This document shows, one piece after another, positions 16,627 through 23,817 of a stretch of DNA of 64,000 nucleotides. A program made the translations under genes and the position numbers. The DNA is from an uncultured Sunxiuqinia sp. (lineage in GTDB: Bacteria; Bacteroidota; Bacteroidia; Bacteroidales; Prolixibacteraceae): the NCBI RefSeq assembly GCF_947495665.1, contig NZ_CANLZV010000006.1, positions 62,001-126,000 of the forward strand. Direction: 5' to 3'. How positions within the stretch are numbered: the first letter of the stretch is position 1; each line of letters opens with the position of its first letter. The notes under the pieces were generated by a model, which did not search any database, was not told the origin of the DNA, and was given only the letters and a program-made list of their open reading frames with translations.

Positions 16627-18078
16627 ATGAAAAAATCAATCATCATATCCCTACTCGCACTGCTTATAGCAGCAACGAGTACCGTTCAGGCAAAAAACTA
16701 CCCGAATGAATACCTCGGACTGCCTGGAGACAACCTCAACCTCTACGCCACCATGAAGCTTTTTCAGGAATCAGAAACTCTTGAAGATTTTGAACGAAGT
16801 TTGAATGATGAAAATTCACGCATCAACAACCTCGACCTGAACGGCGACCGAATGGTGGACTACCTGATGGTAATTGATTATGTTGACGGACATGTCCACA
16901 ACATTGTTTTGAGAGCCGCCTTGAACCAGAATGAAACACAAGATGTGGCAGTTTTTACCGTTGAACGTTTCAATGACGGATCAGCCCGCATTCAATTAAT
17001 TGGCGACGAAGCGCTTTATGGCCCCAATTATATTGTTGAACCCATTTATGCCGACAACCAGGAAAGACCCAACCCCGGCTATATCGGAAACTCAACCGTT
17101 GTCGTTGAACGTCCGTCCATGGTTGCTGTTACCACTTTTCAGGTGGCTGCCTGGCCCGTTATTCGGTTCATTTACCGTCCGAGCTACGTAAGCTGGCATT
17201 CATCCTGGCGATGGGGCCATTACCCTTCCTACTGGCGGCCATGGCGCCCCTATTACTGGCATACTTACTATGGGTACCATACCCACTATCACAACCATTA
17301 CTATGCGCACTACCGGCATTCGCACCATCATCATTACAAACATTACAACAAATTTTACTACAGTCGTGTCCGGACTTATTCTCCGAGGGTATCGGCCCGA
17401 ATAAAACAAGGAAGCTACCGGAAAACCTATTCGCGTCCGGACCTGAGAAGAAAAGGAGATGTACTTTACAAGCGAACAGCTCGCAAAAATCAGCGATCAC
17501 GCGAAAACTATTCGGATAGCAGGCGCAGAACATCCAGCTCATCTGTGAGTAGCCGGCCAGTTAAACGGAACAGTTCCGTATCTCATAAACGATCGGGCTC
17601 GAGCACAACAACACGGGTAAGCCCAAACTCTTCCGTAAACAGAAGAAGCAGTGTAACACGCAAGTCATCAGCCGTTCAGCCCAACAGGTCAGTTAACAAC
17701 TCGTCTTCAGGACGCAGCACCAAGGTATCACGTAGAACGAGTCCAAGCAGTAATTCGACTTACAGAAGTGGCACCAAGTCTTCGGTGAAGAAGCAAAGTC
17801 GGCCATCTCCGAAATCAACAACAATAAAGACAAACCGGACAACACGTTCGTCTTACAGCAAGCCCAGCAACAGTTCTTCCAAACGGTCATCCACTTCGGT
17901 TTCAAGAAAGTCGAATTCCCAACCGAAGAGCTCTTCAAGGTCGGTAAGATCCCGAAGTTCTTCATCAAAGCCTAAAGCAACGGTTCGCAGCAGCAGCTCC
18001 AGCAGCAAGACATCAAAAGCTGCATCGAAAAGCAGGCAATCACGGAGTTCTTCCAGCAAGCGATCCGGACGTAGGTAA
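16627..18078 (+). CDS. Secreted protein with a basic, Ser/Arg/Lys-rich low-complexity tail
   Basis: The 483-residue protein has a signal peptide (cleaved after about VQA, residue 22). A conserved N-terminal domain of about 130 residues follows, with a calcium-like loop (DLNGDRMVDYLMV) and regular beta pattern. A histidine- and tyrosine-rich stretch lies near residues 215-245 (HYHNHYYAHYRHSHHHHYKH), and about 230 final residues are almost only S, R, K, T and N. The His/Tyr block could bind metal and the basic tail could bind acidic polymers or nucleic acid; both are inference. I recognise no named family. It is flanked by terminators and expressed alone. Confidence 0.8.
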   Translation: MKKSIIISLLALLIAATSTVQAKNYPNEYLGLPGDNLNLYATMKLFQESETLEDFERSLNDENSRINNLDLNGDRMVDYLMVIDYVDGHVHNIVLRAALNQNETQDVAVFTVERFNDGSARIQLIGDEALYGPNYIVEPIYADNQERPNPGYIGNSTVVVERPSMVAVTTFQVAAWPVIRFIYRPSYVSWHSSWRWGHYPSYWRPWRPYYWHTYYGYHTHYHNHYYAHYRHSHHHHYKHYNKFYYSRVRTYSPRVSARIKQGSYRKTYSRPDLRRKGDVLYKRTARKNQRSRENYSDSRRRTSSSSVSSRPVKRNSSVSHKRSGSSTTTRVSPNSSVNRRSSVTRKSSAVQPNRSVNNSSSGRSTKVSRRTSPSSNSTYRSGTKSSVKKQSRPSPKSTTIKTNRTTRSSYSKPSNSSSKRSSTSVSRKSNSQPKSSSRSVRSRSSSSKPKATVRSSSSSSKTSKAASKSRQSRSSSSKRSGRR

Positions 18079-18093
18079 ATCCGAAAAACATAA

Positions 18094-18123
18094 AAAAGCC
18101 GATCCATTTCTGGATCGGCTTTT
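18094..18123. terminator. Bidirectional terminator
   Basis: A perfect 13-bp stem (AAAAGCCGATCCA with its complement) closes a TTTC loop and has A- and T-runs at its feet. It can serve both the low-complexity secreted protein (plus) and the convergent minus-strand operon ending at 18201. Confidence 0.92.
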
Positions 18124-18200
18124 CTGTGCTTCCAAGTCAAGCTTTACGCGCTAAATAATAATCGCTTTGAGGATAAAACCGGCCTTCGGTCTTGCCGTTT

Positions 18201-18635
18201 TTAACGAATCAAAGCAAGGTCTTCATCAATAACCTCAGGATTAAAAGCCAGCAATTCATCCGTATACAGCATCTCCGGCACCGGACGATACAGAATGATG
18301 CGTTTATTCAGAACATGGGCAAATCCCATTTCCAGAAAGGTATTCCCTCCAATGTAGTTGGCAATGCCCTTTTTATCAAAGTTCAAAACCAGAATCCCAT
18401 CGGCCATTTTTATCTTCTCAAAATAGCTCCGAATGACATCATGCTCTATCTTTCGCCGGGCACTTTCACCCGCATTGGTTTTCTCGGCAAAATAGTCCTC
18501 CAACGTGAGCTCACCGGCTATAATTTGCTGGCTGGTCAAAGGAATATCCACCGTATGCCCCAACCGGGTTAACCCCTGTGCCACCTGCGCTATTTGTGGC
18601 GTAAAATCAATACTTGAACAGATAACAATATGCAT
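18201..18635 (-). CDS. Nucleoside 2-deoxyribosyltransferase-like protein
   Basis: The 144-residue protein has a Rossmann-like fold with an N-terminal strand (MHIVICSS), a central ADGILVLNFD strand and the motif YIGGNTFLEMGFAHVLNK, in which the glutamate is placed like the catalytic Glu of nucleoside 2-deoxyribosyltransferases. Related proteins cleave or transfer deoxyribose/ribose on nucleobases, but this small subgroup is usually unannotated, so the activity is inferred from fold. It is the last gene in a minus-strand set after a phosphoribosyltransferase-like gene and an NCS1 nucleobase permease, which supports a nucleobase salvage role. A bidirectional terminator lies downstream. Confidence 0.7.
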   Translation of the reverse strand: MHIVICSSIDFTPQIAQVAQGLTRLGHTVDIPLTSQQIIAGELTLEDYFAEKTNAGESARRKIEHDVIRSYFEKIKMADGILVLNFDKKGIANYIGGNTFLEMGFAHVLNKRIILYRPVPEMLYTDELLAFNPEVIDEDLALIR

Positions 18636-18718
18636 ATCAAACTCATTTTTTTTCAGAATACAAAGCAGGCTTCCTGTATTTATCTATTCAACAAGAAACA
18701 TGCGCAGCTTGCTGTGCG

Positions 18719-19972
18719 CTAAGCCTTGTCCGCAATCGTTTTGGTTTTAAGAATCACCTTTTCGATGATCACATAAGCGACAATAGACGTAAGCACACTA
18801 TTTACCGGAGCAACTCCCGGCAGAAAAGTAGCAGCTAAAACACCCATTCCCCACGCCACAACGGCTGACCAGCGAAATTTAGTGATCGTTTTCTCGGCTA
18901 ATTTGGCATATTTCATTTTATGCACCAGGTAGAAGTCGGCAATGAGCACCCCGCCAATGGATGGCAACATGGTATTCAATACATTCAGAAAGCCGACAAA
19001 GTTGTTGTACAAATAAAGGGCAAGCAAAGTCCCGACAACACCATTGACAATTACCATTACTTTTTTAGGCAAACGGGTAATGTTTGAAAAACCTAAGCCT
19101 GATGCATAAAGTGCATTGTCATTGGTTGTCCAGATGTTTAAGCCCAAAATTATCATGGCCCAAACAATCATTCCCTGCTGCATTAAAACATCACTAATAT
19201 CAGACTGCTGATAGAAAGCGGAACCAACCGCCCCAAACAAAAACATTAACGAATTACCCACGAAAAACGCAATCAGCGTGGTTGATACGGCAATTTTGCT
19301 GTTTCTTGAAAATCGGGTAAAGTCAGGAGTTAAGGTGCCACCGCTAATAAAAGAAGCTACACAAATACCAATTGCAGCATAAAGTGTAATCGGATTTGAC
19401 GGAACAATATCGAACCAAGCCTCTGTACCACCAAAATCATTAAAGGCCTTACCAACCGACATTAAGCCCAAAAACGTGATGGAAGGAACGGCAATAAAAC
19501 TAAGTATTGTCAAGGCTTTGATTCCAAACCAGGCCGTAGCGGTCATAATGAATCCAGAGACAATAACCAGCATGTAAATATTTAAGCCAGTTACTTTTTG
19601 CACCGGAATAGCAAACATGGCTACACCAACACCGAACCACCCCACTTGCGTAATTCCCAACAAAAACGAGGGTAATATGGAACCGCGTTCGCCAAAAGAA
19701 TAACGCGCCAACAGGTGAGTGGACAAATTGGTTTTGGAGGCAATAAAAGCAAGTAAGCCTGTGTAAATTCCTAAAATAAGGTTTCCAAACAATACGGCTG
19801 TAATAAAATTAGCGGCCGTTAATCCTGCTCCCAGGTTTCCACCAGCCCACATACTGGCTGAGAAAAATGTGAAACCCAGCATAACAACCAGCATGGGCCA
19901 AAATCCTTTTTGATTATTTTTATCAACAGGCGACAATGAAAAGTCATGGTCAAAGTGTGTCGTCTTTTCCAT
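18719..19972 (-). CDS. NCS1/CodB-type nucleobase permease
   Basis: The 417-residue protein has about twelve membrane helices and the NCS1 (purine/cytosine/allantoin permease) features: an N-terminal cytoplasmic segment, the broken first helix with SASMWAGGNLGAGL, LARYSFGERGS after helix 2, GWFGVGVAMFA in helix 3, and SIGGVLIADFYLVHKMKYA late in the chain. This family imports nucleobases with sodium or protons; the resemblance to CodB suggests cytosine or a purine. It lies 26 bp after the phosphoribosyltransferase gene, so import and phosphoribosylation of one base are probably coupled. The structured leader of this operon may sense the same compound or its nucleotide. Confidence 0.88.
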   Translation of the reverse strand: MEKTTHFDHDFSLSPVDKNNQKGFWPMLVVMLGFTFFSASMWAGGNLGAGLTAANFITAVLFGNLILGIYTGLLAFIASKTNLSTHLLARYSFGERGSILPSFLLGITQVGWFGVGVAMFAIPVQKVTGLNIYMLVIVSGFIMTATAWFGIKALTILSFIAVPSITFLGLMSVGKAFNDFGGTEAWFDIVPSNPITLYAAIGICVASFISGGTLTPDFTRFSRNSKIAVSTTLIAFFVGNSLMFLFGAVGSAFYQQSDISDVLMQQGMIVWAMIILGLNIWTTNDNALYASGLGFSNITRLPKKVMVIVNGVVGTLLALYLYNNFVGFLNVLNTMLPSIGGVLIADFYLVHKMKYAKLAEKTITKFRWSAVVAWGMGVLAATFLPGVAPVNSVLTSIVAYVIIEKVILKTKTIADKA

Positions 19973-19998
19973 TTCTTATATAGTATAGTTTGAATTGA

Positions 19999-20994
19999 TT
20001 ATGAATTTGCAATAGTTTTCAACTTATCCAGCTGACAACGGGCCACTTCCAGCAGACTAACATCGGCGAACCGGCTGGCATCAAGCTCTGGGAAACGTTC
20101 ACTGAGCAGCTGTGTAAAAGTTCTGCCCCGGCGGGCCATGGTATGCACCTGCTCCCAATATTCAATCACATCTTCCAGGTATTCAGGAAGCCAAAAAGCC
20201 CGTGACCCGGCATCGTAAATCACACAGCGCTCAATAGCATATGCCGGCGCTTCGTATTGACTTTCGATAAACTCCGGCGTCATTAACGCATCGCGTTTGA
20301 CCAAGTCGGTTCCGGTAAGTTTTATCGTCAATGGCGATGAAATGGTTGGAACGGAAAAACGTCCTTCAATGTAACAGAGGGTAGTTGATTGGTAGCCTTC
20401 AAATTTCTCGCGGCACAGGGCATCCACTTTTTCCAAAATTTCTTCCGTACGCTGTCCTCCAAAAGTGAAAAACAGAATCGATTCAATATTGATGTTGTTC
20501 ATTTCGGCTTGTTTTACCAAGGCCTCCAAGCCAAACTCTAGGCTGGTTCCGGTAGCCACAACATCGCCAATGACAATTTGTGCCGATGGAGGCATGTAAA
20601 CTTTTTGGTAATCACTTTCAATAATATGCCATTCTTCCGATTCCGGATTCCTCCGCGCACGCTGGGCACTGATAAACGACGAGCCATGCAAATTCCAGCC
20701 AAAAGCATCGGCAATAGCCTGACGCAAGCCAAAATTCAATCCTCCACGCAAAATGTTAAAAACAATGGTTTTTCGTTCTTCCAGTTTAATCACTTGCTCT
20801 TCCTGCATACTTTTTAAAGCCAGCGAACAGGCTTTGCCTAACTTTTGCGTGTAATCAACCCCCATAACGGTTGAATCATTGCAAATTGCACGCGTTTCAG
20901 CACTGGAAACAAGCAAGCGGTTGACACTTGTTTTCCCTTCTTCCTCAATTTGATAGATTGAGGAATTGTTATTCGTTGAAATTCTATTCAGCAT
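19999..20994 (-). CDS. Phosphoribosyltransferase-like protein
   Basis: The 331-residue protein contains a type I phosphoribosyltransferase core. The PRPP-binding loop reads VIGDVVATGTSLEFGL, with the two acidic residues replaced by a single D (GDVVATGTS). Earlier, NILRGGLNFGLRQA matches the pyrophosphate loop. The C-terminal third (from about residue 215) is an extension I cannot place. Known family enzymes join PRPP to a nucleobase, but this long form with one acidic residue is not a standard HPRT, APRT or UPRT, so the substrate is open. It is the first gene of an operon with an NCS1 permease and a deoxyribosyltransferase-like gene, behind a promoter and structured leader. Confidence 0.75.
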   Translation of the reverse strand: MLNRISTNNNSSIYQIEEEGKTSVNRLLVSSAETRAICNDSTVMGVDYTQKLGKACSLALKSMQEEQVIKLEERKTIVFNILRGGLNFGLRQAIADAFGWNLHGSSFISAQRARRNPESEEWHIIESDYQKVYMPPSAQIVIGDVVATGTSLEFGLEALVKQAEMNNINIESILFFTFGGQRTEEILEKVDALCREKFEGYQSTTLCYIEGRFSVPTISSPLTIKLTGTDLVKRDALMTPEFIESQYEAPAYAIERCVIYDAGSRAFWLPEYLEDVIEYWEQVHTMARRGRTFTQLLSERFPELDASRFADVSLLEVARCQLDKLKTIANS

Positions 20995-21016
20995 TTCTAA
21001 AAGATTTAGTATGTAA

Positions 21017-21087
21017 TCGGGAGAAACAGGAGACCAGAGAACGGTCTCGAAGAGTGCCCCGAGTATCTAGAATTACCCTCTAAATAC
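21017..21087 (-). ncRNA. Structured 5' leader, riboswitch candidate
   Basis: On the minus strand the leader of the phosphoribosyltransferase operon folds into stem A (GTATTTAGA, 21087-21079, with TCTAGATAC, 21071-21063; one G-U pair) with loop GGGTAAT. Stem B pairs TCGGG (21062-21058) with CCCGA (21021-21017) and encloses stem C, GAGACC (21048-21043) with GGTCTC (21035-21030). Loop A (GTAAT) can also pair with ATTAC at 21017-21013, a possible pseudoknot next to the start codon. An outer GGTC at 21093-21090 can compete for the GACC of stem C. It begins almost at the predicted transcription start. I could not match it to a named riboswitch class. Confidence 0.5.
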
Positions 21088-21094
21088 CGGACCA

Positions 21095-21125
21095 CAAAAG
21101 TGCTTTTTATTAATTAAAAATCAAA
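21095..21125 (-). promoter_or_regulatory. Bacteroidota-type promoter of the nucleobase operon
   Basis: TTTG (21125-21122), exactly 19 bases, then CACTTTTG (21102-21095), one mismatch from TAnnTTTG. Transcription would begin near 21089, so the structured leader is the very 5' end of the mRNA. Confidence 0.65.
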
Positions 21126-21236
21126 AATTGATGTTCTTAAACAGCTCCTTTAGATCATCTCTTACCCTTTTATTAACAAGTGGACAAAAATGCCTGTCTT
21201 TGAGATTTCGTCAGCCCAGGCACCAAGGCGTTGAGC

Positions 21237-21272
21237 AAAAAAAAGGCCAATCATCGTCTGATTGACCTTTTT
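21237..21272 (-). terminator. Terminator after the DUF1080 gene
   Basis: On the minus strand, AAAAAGG, CAATCA and their complements form a stem with one mismatch and a T-run at its end. It lies 75 bp after the stop at 21348. The element and the bases next to it are nearly the same as the tRNA-Asn terminator at 22499-22535. Confidence 0.85.
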
Positions 21273-21347
21273 AGCTCTCCAACAGTGGTAATATGCACCT
21301 GTTTGCAACAATTCCACGTTTAAAGAAAACTATTTTTACAACACCAC

Positions 21348-22334
21348 TTAGTTGACAGCTGGTGTAATCACAAATTTGCGGAACTCGATGGGTCCATGAT
21401 CACCTTGCACCATGATGGGGCCCGGTTCTCCCTCTTTGCTATCAAGCGAACCTCCTGTAATTCCAGGAATTGGTCGGTTTGAAACCGTTTCAATACCGTT
21501 ATGAACAACGGTTACATGGCGGCCTACAAGCGTGATTTCGTAAGTCTGCCATTCTCCCGGTTTTTTAGCAGCGTTAACCGAAGGAGCAATAAATCCGTAA
21601 ATACCACCAATACTTACCGCATCAGCTCTTCCTTTTGAATCTTCAATTTGAAGTTCGTAACGGCCACGAAGGTAAATTCCACTGTTACTTCCTTCCGGAT
21701 AGCGGAATTCGACGCTAAGCTTGAAATCGTCAAATTTTTGATTGGTAACCAGGTTGCCACCTTTTTCTGTGTTCACCATAACACCATCAATCATCCGGAA
21801 CTTATTGTTCGCCGGAATGATCCATTTGTCCATGTTGTCCGTAAGCAGGTTAATCGGATTTCCCCAAATTGCTGGTTCTGTTCTTTCCAAAGAAGGCGCA
21901 CGAACACCAGTCCATTTCAGTTTGTTGCCATCAAGTACTTTATATCCGGTCAACACATCGTCTTTTATCGTAAATTCAAAATAGATGTCATCAATATCCA
22001 TCCATTGTGGTGGAATGGTAAAATGATATTTATCTTCACTCGCTGAATAATGAATTTCTGCAATTGGTCTTGCACTTCCTTCGTATCCTACATAATATCC
22101 TACAAGTGTTGAGAAACCAGACAATTTAATTTCCAACCATCCGGGGAAACCATCCGAGGCCATTAAACCGTGTCTGAAAATTCCGAGATTCTCTAATTGT
22201 TCTTTCTCCATGGTGATCGTAAGATCCCATTTCCCAATCACATTCGAATCGCTTTCAACACGCTGTGCCTGCACCGAAACGAAGCTAGTTAAAGTAAATA
22301 CAAAAAGTAATAGGAATGTTTTTAGTTTTTTCAT
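21348..22334 (-). CDS. Secreted DUF1080 (3-keto-disaccharide hydrolase-like) protein
   Basis: The 328-residue protein has a signal peptide (MKKLKTFLLLFVFTLTSFVS, cleaved near QAQ). An N-terminal beta domain of about 130 residues follows, then a DUF1080 jelly-roll (about 165-328) with the typical FKLSVEFRYPEGSNSGIYLRGRYELQIEDSKG course, VTVVHNG and the closing GPIEFRKFVI. DUF1080 proteins have been linked to cleavage of 3-keto-glycosides after oxidation by Gfo/Idh/MocA enzymes. Here no oxidoreductase is adjacent; the likely partner set is at 49440-54167. The N-terminal domain is of unknown type. The gene lies between two near-identical terminators and is monocistronic. Confidence 0.85.
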   Translation of the reverse strand: MKKLKTFLLLFVFTLTSFVSVQAQRVESDSNVIGKWDLTITMEKEQLENLGIFRHGLMASDGFPGWLEIKLSGFSTLVGYYVGYEGSARPIAEIHYSASEDKYHFTIPPQWMDIDDIYFEFTIKDDVLTGYKVLDGNKLKWTGVRAPSLERTEPAIWGNPINLLTDNMDKWIIPANNKFRMIDGVMVNTEKGGNLVTNQKFDDFKLSVEFRYPEGSNSGIYLRGRYELQIEDSKGRADAVSIGGIYGFIAPSVNAAKKPGEWQTYEITLVGRHVTVVHNGIETVSNRPIPGITGGSLDSKEGEPGPIMVQGDHGPIEFRKFVITPAVN

Positions 22335-22498
22335 GATACTATTCTGTTCGATTAATAAATGTGAATTTTTTGTTTACGTACAAATCTACTTAAAAAACTA
22401 CTTCAGAATAAATCACAATATCCGAATCGGGTGTGTATTTGGAATTATTTACTATTTGTTGGAGGTTTCTCAGACTTTCAGCTTCTTAAATCAGGGAC

Positions 22499-22535
22499 AA
22501 AAAAAAGGTCAACCATTTCTGATTGACCTTTTTGA
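22499..22535 (-). terminator. Terminator after tRNA-Asn
   Basis: Minus-strand stem AAAAAGGTCAATC/GGTTGACCTTTTT (near perfect) with a long T-run, directly after the tRNA 3' end. Confidence 0.88.
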
Positions 22536-22536
22536 G

Positions 22537-22610
22537 CTCCCCAGGTAGGACTTGAACCTACGACCTACGGATTAACAGTCCGCCGCTCTAACCAACTGAG
22601 CTACTAGGGA
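22537..22610 (-). tRNA. tRNA-Asn (anticodon GTT)
   Basis: A 74-base cloverleaf on the minus strand. The acceptor TCCCTAG pairs with CTGGGGA, with G as discriminator base. The D arm is AGCTCAGTTGGTTAGAGC, the anticodon loop is CTGTTAA with GTT, and the T arm has GGTTCAAGTCC. The CCA end is not encoded. A terminator follows. Confidence 0.97.
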
Positions 22611-22800
22611 ATTTTTATCTTTAGAACTGTTGCTTTGTGTTTCAAAAGCGATGCAAAAATAGGAGCTTTTTTGGAAAGAAAAAACAAAAACAGAAAAAAT
22701 TATTCATTTTGATCGATATTTTTTTTCCGACCAAACCCCTTTGAAATAGGTACACCCAGCGCACACCTAACTAAAGATTCTGATTATCACCAACCTTACT

Positions 22801-23565
22801 TTAAAAGTGCCGAACCAAAGCCGAACGCCACCAGGAATAATATTTTTCTTCCAAATCTTTTTCCGAAGGAAACGGATAAAAGAGGTACTGCTTTTGGTCG
22901 CCTACAAAAAACCCGGTTTGAATGGTTCGATACGAAATGTCATCGCGCAAAAAACGCAAGACGGTTTTAGTTTGACGAGCTGACGATAGTTTCAACTTCT
23001 TGATACAATCCCGAAGATGATCCGGATTCGGATAAGGCAAATCGCTTAGGGGGCCATCGGGATTTGTTCCCCAGTCATTCAATTTCAAATCCACTAAAAA
23101 TACCTTGGGAGCTGACACGGGTTGATTCAAATCGGTTAAACGGCGAATAAAATCAACCGGCGAAAGTTTACTGGCCACCCGCGTAGTCACCGGAATTAAT
23201 TGTTGATACAAGTGAATTTCCTTGGTAGTCTTCGGAATATAATCATGAGCTGCCATTTCCAGCACCTTTCCGTCATCAGTCACCAGGTAAAGATTACGCA
23301 GAGCACGCAAAGGAATTGCTTCAAAACAGCGGTAAATGGAAAGATAAACCGAACGTTTGGGCTCTCCATCATCATAGGGTTTCATTTTTAAATTGATATA
23401 ATCCTGATGCAGTTTGGTATGGTCGGGATCAAATTCAAAAAAAATCACCTCCCCATGAAGCTGTTTTTGGGTACCTACCGAAAGGTAATTCCCAAAGTCA
23501 TGTGGTTGCAAATGCGAAACAATAATGGACTCGGGAGTGGCAACCAGGTAAAAATATTTTTTCAT
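22801..23565 (-). CDS. Conserved protein of unknown function
   Basis: This 254-residue soluble protein has no signal peptide and no recognised domain. It is rich in charged and aromatic residues. It opens with a beta-like MKKYFYLVATPESIIVSHLQPHDFG and has a middle segment VFLVDLKLNDW, ending with YYSWWRSALVRHF. The even codon pattern and lack of low complexity argue that it is a real gene. It is alone between the tRNA-Asn region and the RND transporter on the other strand. I found nothing in the sequence that points to a reaction or partner. The ATG at 23565 is the only sensible start. Confidence 0.7.
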   Translation of the reverse strand: MKKYFYLVATPESIIVSHLQPHDFGNYLSVGTQKQLHGEVIFFEFDPDHTKLHQDYINLKMKPYDDGEPKRSVYLSIYRCFEAIPLRALRNLYLVTDDGKVLEMAAHDYIPKTTKEIHLYQQLIPVTTRVASKLSPVDFIRRLTDLNQPVSAPKVFLVDLKLNDWGTNPDGPLSDLPYPNPDHLRDCIKKLKLSSARQTKTVLRFLRDDISYRTIQTGFFVGDQKQYLFYPFPSEKDLEEKYYSWWRSALVRHF

Positions 23566-23817
23566 AACTTCTAATTTTATTGATTTGCGTTTCTCCTAAT
23601 TCCAATTCAAACAACACCTTTCATTACGTCCCATTCTTTAAGCAGGCTTGCTCCCTTCCGTATCCAACTTGTTTTGCCCCATTAAAAACAAGGTTTTCAC
23701 CCCTTTAAATCACGAATCTTTCTTTATCATTAATGAAGGGAAGCTGCACCAATGCTTTCTTTCGTAATCCCATTTTATTAACTATTTTCGCCATAATTTT
23801 TTATACGAATTTTGATT

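Noticed and set aside
20995-21093. Purine-type riboswitch
   Set aside because: The conserved junction bases and the two kissing loops of the purine class are absent, although the operon content first suggested it.
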